From Vibrio xiamenensis (GTDB taxonomy: Bacteria; Pseudomonadota; Gammaproteobacteria; Enterobacterales; Vibrionaceae), in assembly GCF_900100015.1 (NCBI RefSeq), contig NZ_FNDD01000012.1, forward strand, positions 1 to 64,000: 64,000 nt of DNA, read 5' to 3'. The number at the start of each line of letters is the position of its first letter. Within the stretch, counting starts at the first letter, position 1. The translations under genes were made by a program, and so were the position numbers. Below the pieces are notes generated by a model. That model was not told where the DNA came from and searched no databases. It saw only the letters and a program-made list of their open reading frames with translations. Shown piece by piece: positions 1 to 9,519 of the stretch.

Positions 1-1560
1 CAAAATAACATCAAAGCCTTGTTTGGCACACTTAAGCGCCGCGTCTTCACTGAGCCAAGAATAGATCACCGTATCCTTGCTGACCTTGTCTCCATGTTGC
101 GCTTCTTCCCATCCGACCATGCGTTTGCCCAATGCTTTAAGTTTGGTTTCTACGTAGCGCAGCAAGTGACCTTGCAACTCACTTGGCTGCTCGTAACCGT
201 GCTTAGCCATTAATTCAGCGCACGCTTGGCTATCGCTCCACACTCCTTTTGGCACATCATCAGCACCAATGTGTATCCACGGCGCGGGAAACAGTGCCGC
301 CACTTCTTGTAACACGGTATCAAGAAACTGGTAAGTGCCGGGCAGCGCCGGAGACAGCACGTTATCGGTGTAATGCTGTACGCTACGATAACGAGAGTGA
401 TCGCTTGGATCTTTTAACAGCTCAGGCAATGAAAAAATAGCGGCCCGTGAGTGACCGGGAATATCGATTTCTGGAATCACACTGATACCACGCGCATCGG
501 CATAAGCGATGACGTCTTTGATCTGCTCTTGGGTATAGAAGCCTTGGTAAATGTCATTGATATGGCTAAATTGCGGCTTCAGTTCACAGCCATGGCCGCG
601 CTTAGCGCCGATTTGGGTCAGCTCAGGAAACGCTTTGATCTCGATTCGCCACGCTTCGTCATCAGTGAGGTGCCAATGGAAAGTATTGAATTTATAACGT
701 GCCAGTTGGTTGATAAGGCGTTTAACTTGAGCCACAGAGTGAAAATGGCGCGCGCAATCTAGCATCATGCCGCGATACTGAAAACGCGGCTGATCGCGAA
801 TCACCACGCACGGTGCAAATAACGGTTTAGCGTTGTCTGGAGAGTGTGTAAGCAGTTGCAGCAGCGTGGCACTGGCGTGAATAAACCCACAACGTTCGCG
901 CGCTTCGATGGTGATATCGCACGTGGTGACTTTTAAACGGTACTCGCTAGCGTTGAAACTTGGGTTGAGCTTAAAGTGAATGCTGTGCTCGCCGTGTTCA
1001 GTGCTTGGCTGGCAGCTAAATTGGTTTGCAAGTTCTGCGCTAAGCCAATCGATGGCATTGGCGGCAAGTGGCGTATGACATTGCAGATGCACTTTGTTTA
1101 AGGCGAGCTCTCCCTCATAGCGCTCAAGATGATTTGGCATCGGCAGCAAGGCGAATTCGCTTTGCTCAACATTGGGCAATCGCGTTTTTTGACTGTATGG
1201 TGCGGCAAGTGCGATGGGAGTAATCACTACCTCAAAACGTTCACCTGCCGAGGTCACCAGCGCTGCATCTTTGAAGCCATCAGTATAAAAGCGAATTGGC
1301 ATCGATTGAGCAAACAGTTCGCAGTAGAAATGACCATTGTCGGCCAGCAGAGGCTGATGCGGGGTCAAACGGCAAAAACTGCCAATTTGCTCGATGTCGG
1401 CGTTTTGAAGACTGCTTGGCTCAATATAACGGTCATAGAGAAATTCGAGCGACCAGTGGTGCAGCGCGTGGTCATTCAGATTATGCAGCGCCAGAGCAAG
1501 ACGACATCCAGGTTTAGCGTCGGTTTCGGAAAGAACGGTCAGGTCGAGGCGATAATTCAT
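1..1560 (-). CDS. Beta-N-acetylhexosaminidase, GH20 (3' end beyond window)
   Basis: Cytoplasmic-type exo-hexosaminidase that would split GlcNAc from imported chitobiose; no signal peptide is visible. The start is the ATG at 1560, preceded by AGGAA five bases upstream. About 520 codons are present and the C-terminal end lies off the left edge. GH20 landmarks are clear: MLDCARHFHS, then FHWHLTDDEAWRIEIK, then the catalytic segment HIGADDVPKGVW. The catalytic pair in this family is Asp-Glu (D437-E438 in Vibrio harveyi GlcNAcase, from memory). Here it reads Asp434-Asp435 (GAT GAT, 256-261), so the general acid Glu is replaced by Asp. It sits 45 bp downstream of the GH9 gene and is probably cotranscribed. 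The family is certain; the activity is open because of the substitution. Confidence 0.93.
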   Translation of the reverse strand, partial: MNYRLDLTVLSETDAKPGCRLALALHNLNDHALHHWSLEFLYDRYIEPSSLQNADIEQIGSFCRLTPHQPLLADNGHFYCELFAQSMPIRFYTDGFKDAALVTSAGERFEVVITPIALAAPYSQKTRLPNVEQSEFALLPMPNHLERYEGELALNKVHLQCHTPLAANAIDWLSAELANQFSCQPSTEHGEHSIHFKLNPSFNASEYRLKVTTCDITIEARERCGFIHASATLLQLLTHSPDNAKPLFAPCVVIRDQPRFQYRGMMLDCARHFHSVAQVKRLINQLARYKFNTFHWHLTDDEAWRIEIKAFPELTQIGAKRGHGCELKPQFSHINDIYQGFYTQEQIKDVIAYADARGISVIPEIDIPGHSRAAIFSLPELLKDPSDHSRYRSVQHYTDNVLSPALPGTYQFLDTVLQEVAALFPAPWIHIGADDVPKGVWSDSQACAELMAKHGYEQPSELQGHLLRYVETKLKALGKRMVGWEEAQHGDKVSKDTVIYSWLSEDAALKCAKQGFDVIL

Positions 1561-1605
1561 GGTGCTTCCTATCAGATAATGGAGTGTTGTCGTAATAGCG
1601 TTCGC

Positions 1606-3327
1606 TTAAGCGACGTTCGTCGAATGGTAATGATGTGAGTGATGGCTTACCGCGAGTAAAAACCACGCCGCATGAGGAATCCATTGTTCCCCCCAGCGCC
1701 AGTTTTGCAGTAGATCGTTAGCATAAGGTTCGGGATTAAAAGCAATGCTGTGCGGGTCGGAAAACCCAGCGGTAATGCCATTACAGATCCCGCCTTTGGC
1801 GTTGCAAAAACCAAGCTCGGGTAAATAATTCGGGTTGTTGCGTCCGTGGCCGTCTAACATGCAAATATCAAACGGATTCAGGCCTAATATCCAGTTCAGC
1901 GCTTGCTGCGCATAACCGGCGAGTTGGGAAGTAAGTTTTTTATCGTCAATCACTTGCGCCGATTGATAGGCAAAGCATGCCAGTGAGCTAAGGCGCGCAT
2001 TTTCACCTTGCCACCAATAGCCAGTTTCATTGTGCTGGGCGATAAAAAACGCGCTGCGTTTGGGGCCATCGAGGTCTTTTACGTACTGGCGTGGATAGCC
2101 AAATGGATTACTGACCTCAGCACTTATCGCCAGTTCAAACTGCGCTGCTTGAGTGATGGTTTTAACTATTTCTGTGCGGCGCTCGGCATCGGTTTCAATA
2201 CGAACGTATTCACACAACGCAATGCCAGGCAGCCCAGCTTCAGCAGCATGAAAGTAGGGACGCGAGCCATCGTGATTGGCCGCCCAAAAATGGCGTATAT
2301 GGCTGTCGCTTTGTTGGCGCGCAGCTAAGCGCTGGGCGAATTGACGGCTGCGGTCGAGATACTCAAGTTTCTGGCAGCTTTTATACAGCTCAACACTGGC
2401 AAGCAGGGCGCAGTAATCATCGATGATGTTTTCGATGCCATCGTCAAGATAGGCCGTATTGTGCTCAAGTAAATGTTGGTAGCCACGCTCGGCGGCGTCC
2501 AAATATTGCTGAGGGGAGTATTCACCGCCTTCACTTCCACGCGCCGCCCGAGCAAGTGCGGCTATGCTCACACCGCCACCTTGGCGAAATCCGGCTTGAT
2601 AAGCTGCGGATTTAATGCCTTGCTGAGTAGCATACGCGCACACTTCGCGTTGCTCTGTCTGTTTGCTCCATTGGTCAAACACCGTCATATAGAAGAAGCC
2701 TTGCGGCGCTTGCATTCGCACTAAAAAGTCGGCGCCATGCAGTGCTTCTTCATTTAGGCGCCTGAGTAAAAACGGCGCAAACTGGTCATTTTCATTCACC
2801 AGTTCGGCGCTTTTGAATAGATTCCACACCAGCATCGGAATTTGTTGAGGGTTAAAATAGTTGGCGTAAGAGAGATGACTTAAGTACTTACTCACATCGC
2901 CTGAGGCGTCATACCATCCGCCGCGTGCGTCAATTCGTTGCTGTGAATCATAGAGTTTGATTTGCCGATCATGGCGTTCAAATTCACCACTGCAACGCTG
3001 CGATTTAAAGTAGTGCAGCAGATCGGAAAAGGTCGTCGTGAGCATGTTTTGATCTTTGATATCAAAAACTTGTGAGTGGGTCTTCGCATGAGCAAGATAA
3101 AACTGCCCGCTTTGCGTCAAGTGGGAAAAATCAATGCGATGGAAGTAACCGCGCTGCCAATTTGCCACGTCTGGCTGAGCAACCGCGTTTAGGCTTGCTA
3201 ACACTTCGCCGTTATCGGCATTGACCAAACGCACTTTTGTATCGTCAAGTTGTGGCTGCTTGGTCACCAGAATCGCATGCTTTGGCGCTTGAGGTTCATA
3301 GCCTAGATGATTGATCAGTAACTGCAT
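1606..3327 (-). CDS. GH9 family glycosidase of the chitobiose locus (probable exo-glucosaminidase)
   Basis: 573-aa GH9 protein with an N-terminal Ig-like 'cellulase N' domain (starts MQLLINHLGYEPQ) and an (alpha/alpha)6 catalytic domain. The catalytic aspartate motif YDASGD gives D140 and D144, and the C-terminal region around NPEPYANDLL carries the usual Glu. No signal peptide is visible, so it acts in the cytoplasm. Related Vibrionaceae proteins in this operon position are glucosaminidases rather than cellulases (family knowledge). The ATG at 3327 has GGAG six bases upstream; a TTG six codons earlier has no better support. The last residues form a His-rich tail (SHHSHHYHS). It lies between the ATPase gene and the GH20 gene. 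No sugar-kinase gene separates the two glycosidases, unlike the V. cholerae order as I recall it. Confidence 0.88.
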   Translation of the reverse strand: MQLLINHLGYEPQAPKHAILVTKQPQLDDTKVRLVNADNGEVLASLNAVAQPDVANWQRGYFHRIDFSHLTQSGQFYLAHAKTHSQVFDIKDQNMLTTTFSDLLHYFKSQRCSGEFERHDRQIKLYDSQQRIDARGGWYDASGDVSKYLSHLSYANYFNPQQIPMLVWNLFKSAELVNENDQFAPFLLRRLNEEALHGADFLVRMQAPQGFFYMTVFDQWSKQTEQREVCAYATQQGIKSAAYQAGFRQGGGVSIAALARAARGSEGGEYSPQQYLDAAERGYQHLLEHNTAYLDDGIENIIDDYCALLASVELYKSCQKLEYLDRSRQFAQRLAARQQSDSHIRHFWAANHDGSRPYFHAAEAGLPGIALCEYVRIETDAERRTEIVKTITQAAQFELAISAEVSNPFGYPRQYVKDLDGPKRSAFFIAQHNETGYWWQGENARLSSLACFAYQSAQVIDDKKLTSQLAGYAQQALNWILGLNPFDICMLDGHGRNNPNYLPELGFCNAKGGICNGITAGFSDPHSIAFNPEPYANDLLQNWRWGEQWIPHAAWFLLAVSHHSHHYHSTNVA

Positions 3328-3456
3328 GCTTGTCTCCGCAGCCAAAATTGTTCAATTCAAAGCGGCACTGCATGCCGGATTGAGGTAATAACGCGCCATT
3401 TCAACCAAAGCAGGGCAGTGCGCTGGGGGGAAATGGCGGAGTAACGGTGCTTAGTG

Positions 3457-4449
3457 TTATTGGTACAAGTAACAGCGCACAAAATGGTTGTCGGCCAATT
3501 TGGTGACCTCGGGAAGCTGCTGCTGACATTGCTCGCTAGCGTGCTCACAGCGACCCGCAAATGGGCAGCCGACTGAGCTTGGCGTCCAGAGTGGAATCTC
3601 ACCTTTGTTGCCTTTCAGTTTGGTATGAATCGATTTACTCGGATCCGGCACCGCTGAAACCAGCAATTGAGTGTAAGGGTGCTGAGGATCGTGAATGATT
3701 TGCTCAGTATCGCCCCATTCCACCATATGGCCGACGTACATCACCGCAAGATCTTCGGCGATGTAGCGTGCGGTGGCGATGTCATGCGTGATATAAAGCA
3801 GCGACATCTGCCGCTCAAACTTCATCTCTTCCATCAAATTCAGCACGCCGGCGCGAATCGATACGTCGAGCATCGAGGTGGGTTCGTCAGCCAATACCAC
3901 TTCGGCACCGACGGCAATATTGCGCGCTAAATTGACCCGTTGTCTTTGCCCGCCTGATAGTTGGTGGGGGAATTTTTCGGCGGTTTCTTTAGGCGGAATC
4001 AGCCCCACTTGTTCAAGCAGTTCATGCACGCGCTCTTGCAGCTCTTTCTTGTTACCGCGTGCGACCTTATTGTGGATCAGCAGCGGCCGCGCAATATGAT
4101 GAAAAATATTGTGAGTGGGATTAAGCGAACCAAACGGATCTTGCCAAACCATCTGAATGCCTTGACGGTAATTGATCAGATCTTTTTTGCCACGAATGGT
4201 TTCGATATCGCGGCCTTTGTATTCAATCGCACCGCCGCTCGGCGCGTACATTTTGGCGATCATTTTCGCTGTGGTGGATTTACCCGAACCCGATTCACCG
4301 ACCACCGACAAGCCACGGCTTTTGTACATTTTGAATGACACATCATTGATCGCGCGCATCATAGGTTGATTGAGCGAATGGCTATTGATCGGAAAGTCTT
4401 TGACCAGATTCTTTCCTTCGATCAGTAACTCACCGTATTGATTACTCAT
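3457..4449 (-). CDS. ABC transporter ATP-binding protein, OppF-like (chitobiose uptake)
   Basis: 330-aa ATPase of the peptide/oligosaccharide importer family. Visible motifs are Walker A (GESGSGKSTTAKM), the signature LSGGQRQRVNLAR, Walker B (VVLADEPTSMLD), and the C-terminal oligopeptide-ATPase extension with Cys residues (GCPFAGRC). It should pair with the OppD-like subunit next door to power (GlcNAc)2 import through the two permeases. The start is placed at the ATG at 4449, which has GGAG six bases upstream; an in-frame TTG four codons earlier is less likely. It belongs to a five-gene transporter set read from the binding-protein gene. The substrate is inferred from the neighbouring chiS and glycosidase genes. 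Confidence 0.92.
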   Translation of the reverse strand: MSNQYGELLIEGKNLVKDFPINSHSLNQPMMRAINDVSFKMYKSRGLSVVGESGSGKSTTAKMIAKMYAPSGGAIEYKGRDIETIRGKKDLINYRQGIQMVWQDPFGSLNPTHNIFHHIARPLLIHNKVARGNKKELQERVHELLEQVGLIPPKETAEKFPHQLSGGQRQRVNLARNIAVGAEVVLADEPTSMLDVSIRAGVLNLMEEMKFERQMSLLYITHDIATARYIAEDLAVMYVGHMVEWGDTEQIIHDPQHPYTQLLVSAVPDPSKSIHTKLKGNKGEIPLWTPSSVGCPFAGRCEHASEQCQQQLPEVTKLADNHFVRCYLYQ

Positions 4450-4482
4450 AAAAAACTCCAAAATTCAGTTTGTTATCCGCGA

Positions 4483-5466
4483 TTACAACTTACTGTGCAC
4501 GATAGGTTCGCCATACAGATGGCAATTGGAAAAGCGCCCTTGCTCGATTTGACGTAGCTGCGTTGGGGTTTGAGTACAGGTTTCATGCACCCGTTCACAG
4601 CGAGCTTGAAAGCGACATCCAGTTGGAATGTCGAGTAAATTTAACGGGTTACCGGGAATGCCCGTCAGCTTGGTTTTCGGCCCCGTTAACGGTGGAAAAG
4701 AGCTACCCAAGCCTTTGGTGTAAGGGTGATAAGGGCTTTGTAGAATCTGCTTGGATGGTGCGACTTCGATCAGTTCACCGGAATACATGATGCCGATCCG
4801 GTCAGAAAACTCGACCATCAGCGACAGATCGTGAGTGATGAATAGGATCGAAAAGCCAAACTCTTGTTTTAGCGCGTAGATCTTTTGCAAGATTTCGCGT
4901 TGAACTACCACATCCAGAGCAGTGGTCGGTTCATCCATAATGATCATTTTGGGGTTAAGCGCTAGCGCGATGGCGATCACTAAGCGTTGGCGCATGCCGC
5001 CAGAGAATTGGTGCGGGTAATCGTTTAAACGGCTCGGATGAATATCGACGATCTCAAGCAAGCCTTCGGCGCGATTTTTCGCTTGAGCGCGAGTCATATT
5101 GGTGTGGCGCATGATCACATCGCAAAACTGCTCTTCCATGGTCAACACCGGATTAAGCGCATTCATGGCACTTTGAAATACCATCGACATTTGACTCCAG
5201 CGAAACGCCTGCATTTGGCTTTCGCTGTAACGGAGTATGTCTTCACCATTAAAAATCACCTCGCCGCTGGTGATGAATGCTGGTGGCTTGTGTAAACGCA
5301 TCAGCGAAAACGCCACGGTAGACTTACCGCAACCAGACTCGCCAGCGAGACCAAAGATTTCACCAGGCGCGATATCAAAACTCACGTCGCTGCAGGCGCG
5401 TACGTCGCCTGCGTCGGTTATGTAGTCCACGCACAAGTTGCGGATTGAAATGAGAGCGTCCGTCAT
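4483..5466 (-). CDS. ABC transporter ATP-binding protein, OppD-like (chitobiose uptake)
   Basis: 327-aa ATPase with Walker A ([12 protein letters not shown]), signature [12 protein letters not shown], Walker B ([12 protein letters not shown]), the H-loop in FITHDLSLM, and the C-terminal oligopeptide/dipeptide extension with Cys ([15 protein letters not shown]). It is the partner of the OppF-like subunit downstream and of the DppC-like permease directly upstream, whose stop codon is two bases from this start. The tight spacing suggests translational coupling. GGGGAC lies about eight bases before the ATG. Confidence 0.92.
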   Translation of the reverse strand: MTDALISIRNLCVDYITDAGDVRACSDVSFDIAPGEIFGLAGESGCGKSTVAFSLMRLHKPPAFITSGEVIFNGEDILRYSESQMQAFRWSQMSMVFQSAMNALNPVLTMEEQFCDVIMRHTNMTRAQAKNRAEGLLEIVDIHPSRLNDYPHQFSGGMRQRLVIAIALALNPKMIIMDEPTTALDVVVQREILQKIYALKQEFGFSILFITHDLSLMVEFSDRIGIMYSGELIEVAPSKQILQSPYHPYTKGLGSSFPPLTGPKTKLTGIPGNPLNLLDIPTGCRFQARCERVHETCTQTPTQLRQIEQGRFSNCHLYGEPIVHSKL

Positions 5467-5468
5467 GG

Positions 5469-6500
5469 TTATTTGTCCCCGCTAATAATGGCATTGTGAG
5501 TAGTGATGGCTGGTTCGACTTGGCGCTTGCTTTGCTGCTGGGCGGTGAGCTTTTTCCAGCGCTTCATACCTTTTTGCGCGCGCAGTTGAGGGTTGGCAAT
5601 TTCATCTACGGCAAAGTTAAGCAGCGCCAAGCCAGTGACCAGCAGCGTGAGTGCGATACAAGGTGCAAGCAGTTCCCACCAGGCGCCGATCAGCATTGAA
5701 GAGGAGGTTTGCACGTTGTAGAGCATGATGCCCCAGCTGATGGTATTGGGGTCCCCAAGCCCTAGGAACGAGATGATCGATTCCATGGTGATGGCGTACA
5801 TCACCGAGCCGATAAAGCTGGCGCCAACAATCGGAATGAGGTTAGGTAGAATTTCAACGAAAATGATTCGAAACGAGGTTTCGCCAAGCACTTCAGCGGC
5901 TTTGACAAACTCTTTTTCGCGCAGCGCCAGCGTCTGTGAGCGCACCACGCGCGCGCCCCAAGCCCATGAGGTGCAACCGATGATAATGGCGATGGTCAGC
6001 GGCCCCGCTTCGCCGATAAACGCGGCGAGGACAAACAGCAAAGGGTATTGCGGAATCACCAGCATGATGTTCATCGCGGCGGTAAGAAAATCATCGATAC
6101 GCCCGCCAAAATAGCCCGCAGAAATACCGATGACGGTTGCGAGAAAACACACGGTGATTCCTGCGCCAAAGCCAACCGCCAGCGACACGCGTGCGCCGTG
6201 GGCGAGTTGTGACCACACATCGCGTCCCATACGCGTAGTGCCCAGAATATGATCTTGTTTTTTCGATAGCGCTAGCGTTCGGCGATCGTCAGCTAAGTGG
6301 GTCGCCACCCAACCATTTGGGTTGGTTTTGGCCGCGTGAGTTATCCAACTTGGGTATTCGTGTGGATTGCCAGTGCGTTTATCCGGTGCGTGCTTGGTCA
6401 ATAATGGCGCGGCTAAGGCGACAAAAATGAACAGCCCGACGATGATAGAGCCTGCACGCGCAACCTTATTACGCATTATGAGTTGAAATAGAGCTTGCAT
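5469..6500 (-). CDS. ABC transporter permease, DppC-like (chitobiose uptake)
   Basis: 343-aa inner-membrane permease. It has an N-terminal membrane segment (residues about 15-35), a periplasmic loop (about 40-100), then a BPD_transp_1 domain with five further helices and the EAA loop (around ALREKEFVKAAEVLG) that contacts the ATPases. The cytoplasmic tail after the last helix is long and basic (QKGMKRWKKLTAQQQSKR). It is separated by only two bases from both neighbours, as expected for a transporter operon. It should form a heterodimer with the DppB-like permease encoded immediately upstream. Confidence 0.92.
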   Translation of the reverse strand: MQALFQLIMRNKVARAGSIIVGLFIFVALAAPLLTKHAPDKRTGNPHEYPSWITHAAKTNPNGWVATHLADDRRTLALSKKQDHILGTTRMGRDVWSQLAHGARVSLAVGFGAGITVCFLATVIGISAGYFGGRIDDFLTAAMNIMLVIPQYPLLFVLAAFIGEAGPLTIAIIIGCTSWAWGARVVRSQTLALREKEFVKAAEVLGETSFRIIFVEILPNLIPIVGASFIGSVMYAITMESIISFLGLGDPNTISWGIMLYNVQTSSSMLIGAWWELLAPCIALTLLVTGLALLNFAVDEIANPQLRAQKGMKRWKKLTAQQQSKRQVEPAITTHNAIISGDK

Positions 6501-6502
6501 GA

Positions 6503-7489
6503 TTATTTGCCTCCTTTGCGCAGACGCGGGTCAAGCACGACATACAGCATGTCGGCGAGCAAATTGAACGACAGCATAAACAGCGTCATGATCAGCAACT
6601 GACCTTGCAGCACTTGGTAGTCGCGTGCGTTGATGGCGTTTAGCAGCACTGTGCCAAGGCCTGGGTAGTTAAAGATGATCTCGACAATTAACTGACCGCC
6701 AATCGCCATCCCAAGTGACATCGATAGCGCCGTGACGCTCGGCAGCAGCGCATTGCGCGCCGCGTAATTAAATACCACTCGGTTTTCGCTCAGACCTTTG
6801 CCTTTTGCCATGGTGATGTAATCTTCTGCCAGCAAGTTGATCATGTTGTTACGCATATTGACCAGAAACCCGCCGATCTGAACCACCGAGGCGCACACCA
6901 GTGGCAGCACTGCGTGGTAGCCAACATCTTTAATAAATGCCCAGCTGGTCCAATCCGGCGTGGTGCCTGGTGTGTAGGCGTACCCGGTTGGGAACCATTT
7001 GAGACCGATAGCGAATACAAACAGTGCCAGCATTGCGATGACCACTTGCGGTACCGCTTGCAGTATCAGCGTGCCAGGCGTGATAAAGGTGTCGTATTTA
7101 CTGCCTCGTTTCCAAGCCGCGAAAATGCCGAGAATCGAGCCAAGCGAGAAGGATAAAATCACCGCACTGCCCGCTAAAAACAGCGACCAACCAAACGCAC
7201 TACCCAGCAGCGTATTCACCGACAGCGGATAGAATTGAATTGAGGTGCCGAGTTGCCAGCTAAGAATGTTTTTCATATAGGCGATGTATTGGGTAACCAA
7301 ACCGCCATCAACAAAGCCCAATAACTCTTTCATTGCCGCAATGCGTTCCGGCGTGACCTGAACCGATGCGTTAGCAAACATCATGGTCACCGGATCGCCG
7401 GGCATTGCACGTGGAATAACAAAATTAAGCGTCGCAGCCACGATAAGTGCGACCAAATAAAACGACAGACGTCTAAAAAAATAACCCAT
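6503..7489 (-). CDS. ABC transporter permease, DppB-like (chitobiose uptake)
   Basis: 328-aa inner-membrane permease with the N-terminal signature of DppB/OppB proteins (one helix, then NFVIPRAMPGDPV), five more helices, and an EAA loop around DYITMAKGKGLSENRVV. It is the first gene of the permease/ATPase block. It is separated from the binding-protein gene by 167 bp that holds a strong stem-loop (7619-7645). Translocates the disaccharide handed over by the periplasmic binding protein. Confidence 0.92.
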   Translation of the reverse strand: MGYFFRRLSFYLVALIVAATLNFVIPRAMPGDPVTMMFANASVQVTPERIAAMKELLGFVDGGLVTQYIAYMKNILSWQLGTSIQFYPLSVNTLLGSAFGWSLFLAGSAVILSFSLGSILGIFAAWKRGSKYDTFITPGTLILQAVPQVVIAMLALFVFAIGLKWFPTGYAYTPGTTPDWTSWAFIKDVGYHAVLPLVCASVVQIGGFLVNMRNNMINLLAEDYITMAKGKGLSENRVVFNYAARNALLPSVTALSMSLGMAIGGQLIVEIIFNYPGLGTVLLNAINARDYQVLQGQLLIMTLFMLSFNLLADMLYVVLDPRLRKGGK

Positions 7490-7618
7490 AACTTACACCT
7501 TAAACTCACCCAGATATTGTTGGTTCTGGCTTGAGGTCACTTCAAAATTGCCAAATTCAAAGTGAGCGTCCCCCTAGCGTTGTGCGCTATACCTTAAATA
7601 GTTGAAATTGAGGGATAA

Positions 7619-7645
7619 GTTGCGGCGCGTAGGCCACGCCGCAAC
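7619..7645 (-). promoter_or_regulatory. Stem-loop between binding-protein and permease genes
   Basis: A 9-bp perfect GC-rich inverted repeat (GTTGCGGCG / CGCCGCAAC) with a 9-nt loop, lying just after the binding-protein stop codon. No T-run follows on the minus strand, so it does not look like an intrinsic terminator. By analogy with other ABC importers, such a structure stabilises the upstream message so that the binding protein is made in excess over the membrane subunits. This role is inferred. Confidence 0.6.
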
Positions 7646-7656
7646 GATTTACGTCG

Positions 7657-9339
7657 TTACTGAACTGGTTTCAAATCCAGCACTTGCAGTAGACGCTCAG
7701 GAATGCCTGCCCAGATGTTCGGACGGCCTTTTGGATTTTCTTCGTTCCACCAACCGGTAAAGCGTGTGGTGTTGTATTGGAACATGTAAGCGCCCGACAT
7801 CACTGGAATCGTCACTTGATCCTGAGCGATGATTTGCTGAATACCGTGGGCTATATCCATTTGCTCTTTTTTATCAGCCGTTTTGTAGAAGCTGTTGAGC
7901 AAGCCATCTAACTTATTGTTTTTGTAGAAGTGCATCGCGAAACGCGGCATACCTTCACCAGCTTGCAACGCTGAGTTATAGGCGCTGTTCCAGTAGGTGT
8001 ATGGGTCTGCACCGTGGAAGTAGTTGGTGTAAGCCACATCATAACTGCCTTCCAACATTGCTTGGTTGTACACCGAGAAATCTGGCGTACGCGCTTTGGC
8101 TTTAATTCCAGCTTCTGCCAATTGCTCAACCGCCAGTTGCACTGTGTTGTTAAAGTCAGTCCAACCGTTTGGTGATTGAATCAGAAGCTCAAACGATTTA
8201 CCTGATGGTGTTTCAACAAAGCCATCGCCATTGACGTCTTTAAAGCCCGCTTTTTTAAGCAGCGCTTTTGAGCCGTCAAGATTGTACGAGTTGTACTGCT
8301 TGTATTGGCTATGCACTTTTTCATCCGACCAAGCTTCAAACGCATAACCAAGGCCAGAGGCAAAATCGTTCACCGTACCGCCACCATAAAAAGCGATATC
8401 GATGATGGTTTGACGGTCGAGAGCCATCGAAAACGCGCGGCGAAAATCGACGTTAGTCAGCGCTTCGTTTTTAGCCGGATCAGGGTTTTTGAAGTTGACC
8501 ACAAACGCTTGTGTGCCTGATGGCGGATACCAGTAATGGTGATTCGGACTTGCCGCTGCGTAGGTGCGGTCGATGTCGGGAATAAACGAAGAGGTCCAGT
8601 CCATTTCACCGTTAACCACTTTGCCAAGGAATTGATCGTTGTTGGCAATTTGCGGCACGCGTAAACAATCCACATCTAGATTGGCGTTGTCCCAGTAGTT
8701 TGGATTGCGACATTGAATGTAAAGCTGCGCCGTAAAGGTGTCGATTTCGGTAAATGGCCCAGAACCGACAGGATTTTCGTTGGTGAAGGTTGCAGGGTCT
8801 TTAACGTTTTTCCAAATATGCTCAGGCACAACGGGTACCTTAGCAATTTCATAAGGAACGTTAGAATTGGCCTCTGTTAGACGGAAACGGACTTGGTAAT
8901 CGTTAAGTTTTTCGACACTTGCGACCCAAGAGTTAATGCCGCTCTGATCGAGTTCCGGTTTTTGTTTCACTAACTTAAAAGAGTACACCACATCATCGGC
9001 GGTAAAGGCTTCACCATCGGACCATTTCACGCCTTTACGAATATCAAAGGTAACACTCATTAAGTCATCAGACATGGTGTAATTTTCCGCTAGGCGAAAA
9101 ACTGGAGTATTGCCGTGCATTTCGTTAAATACCACCAATGGTTCATACATAAAGTCGGTGGTGGTGTGAAGGTTCGTCGCACCTAAATACGGGTTGAAGT
9201 TACGAACAAAGGTGGTGAACTCTTTTGGGTGAATCGTTAACTCACTGCGCTCTGCAGCGACTGAAACTGAGCTGTATCCAGTTGCAGCGGTTGCGATCAT
9301 CGCAGTTGCGAGAGCGGTTTTTTTTATATTGGCAAGCAT
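7657..9339 (-). CDS. Periplasmic chitooligosaccharide-binding protein (SBP family 5)
   Basis: 560-aa extracytoplasmic solute-binding protein of the OppA/DppA (SBP_bac_5) type. The N-terminus is a typical signal peptide (K5/K6/K7 region, hydrophobic core, cleavage near VSVAA-ERSEL). The mature part has the family features: EPLVVFNE, YTMSDDLMSVTFDIRKGVKWSDGEAFTADDV, and VDFRRAFSMALDR. In V. cholerae the protein in this position (CBP) both delivers (GlcNAc)2 to the ABC importer and holds ChiS inactive when unliganded. The same dual role is likely here because chiS lies directly upstream. First gene of the minus-strand operon, driven from the 9340-10007 region. Confidence 0.93.
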   Translation of the reverse strand: MLANIKKTALATAMIATAATGYSSVSVAAERSELTIHPKEFTTFVRNFNPYLGATNLHTTTDFMYEPLVVFNEMHGNTPVFRLAENYTMSDDLMSVTFDIRKGVKWSDGEAFTADDVVYSFKLVKQKPELDQSGINSWVASVEKLNDYQVRFRLTEANSNVPYEIAKVPVVPEHIWKNVKDPATFTNENPVGSGPFTEIDTFTAQLYIQCRNPNYWDNANLDVDCLRVPQIANNDQFLGKVVNGEMDWTSSFIPDIDRTYAAASPNHHYWYPPSGTQAFVVNFKNPDPAKNEALTNVDFRRAFSMALDRQTIIDIAFYGGGTVNDFASGLGYAFEAWSDEKVHSQYKQYNSYNLDGSKALLKKAGFKDVNGDGFVETPSGKSFELLIQSPNGWTDFNNTVQLAVEQLAEAGIKAKARTPDFSVYNQAMLEGSYDVAYTNYFHGADPYTYWNSAYNSALQAGEGMPRFAMHFYKNNKLDGLLNSFYKTADKKEQMDIAHGIQQIIAQDQVTIPVMSGAYMFQYNTTRFTGWWNEENPKGRPNIWAGIPERLLQVLDLKPVQ

Positions 9340-9519
9340 AGCTGTTCCTTACTATTTGCTTTCATTTCACTTGTGTGTCGAATGTCACCAACGGGTTGAA
9401 CATTCTCTAAGACCCACCTCAGTGATTCGCGGTTTGATAACGGCGTGATATGAGTGGCCTGTAGGCCTTAGTTAGGATTAAGAAAACACCTTCTCGAAGT
9501 GATTGGCAATTGCCTTGCT

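Noticed and set aside
1129..1638. 169-codon plus-strand open frame
   Set aside because: Lies antisense to the N-terminal half of the GH20 gene and the start of its upstream gap; low-complexity product, no ribosome site, no family features.
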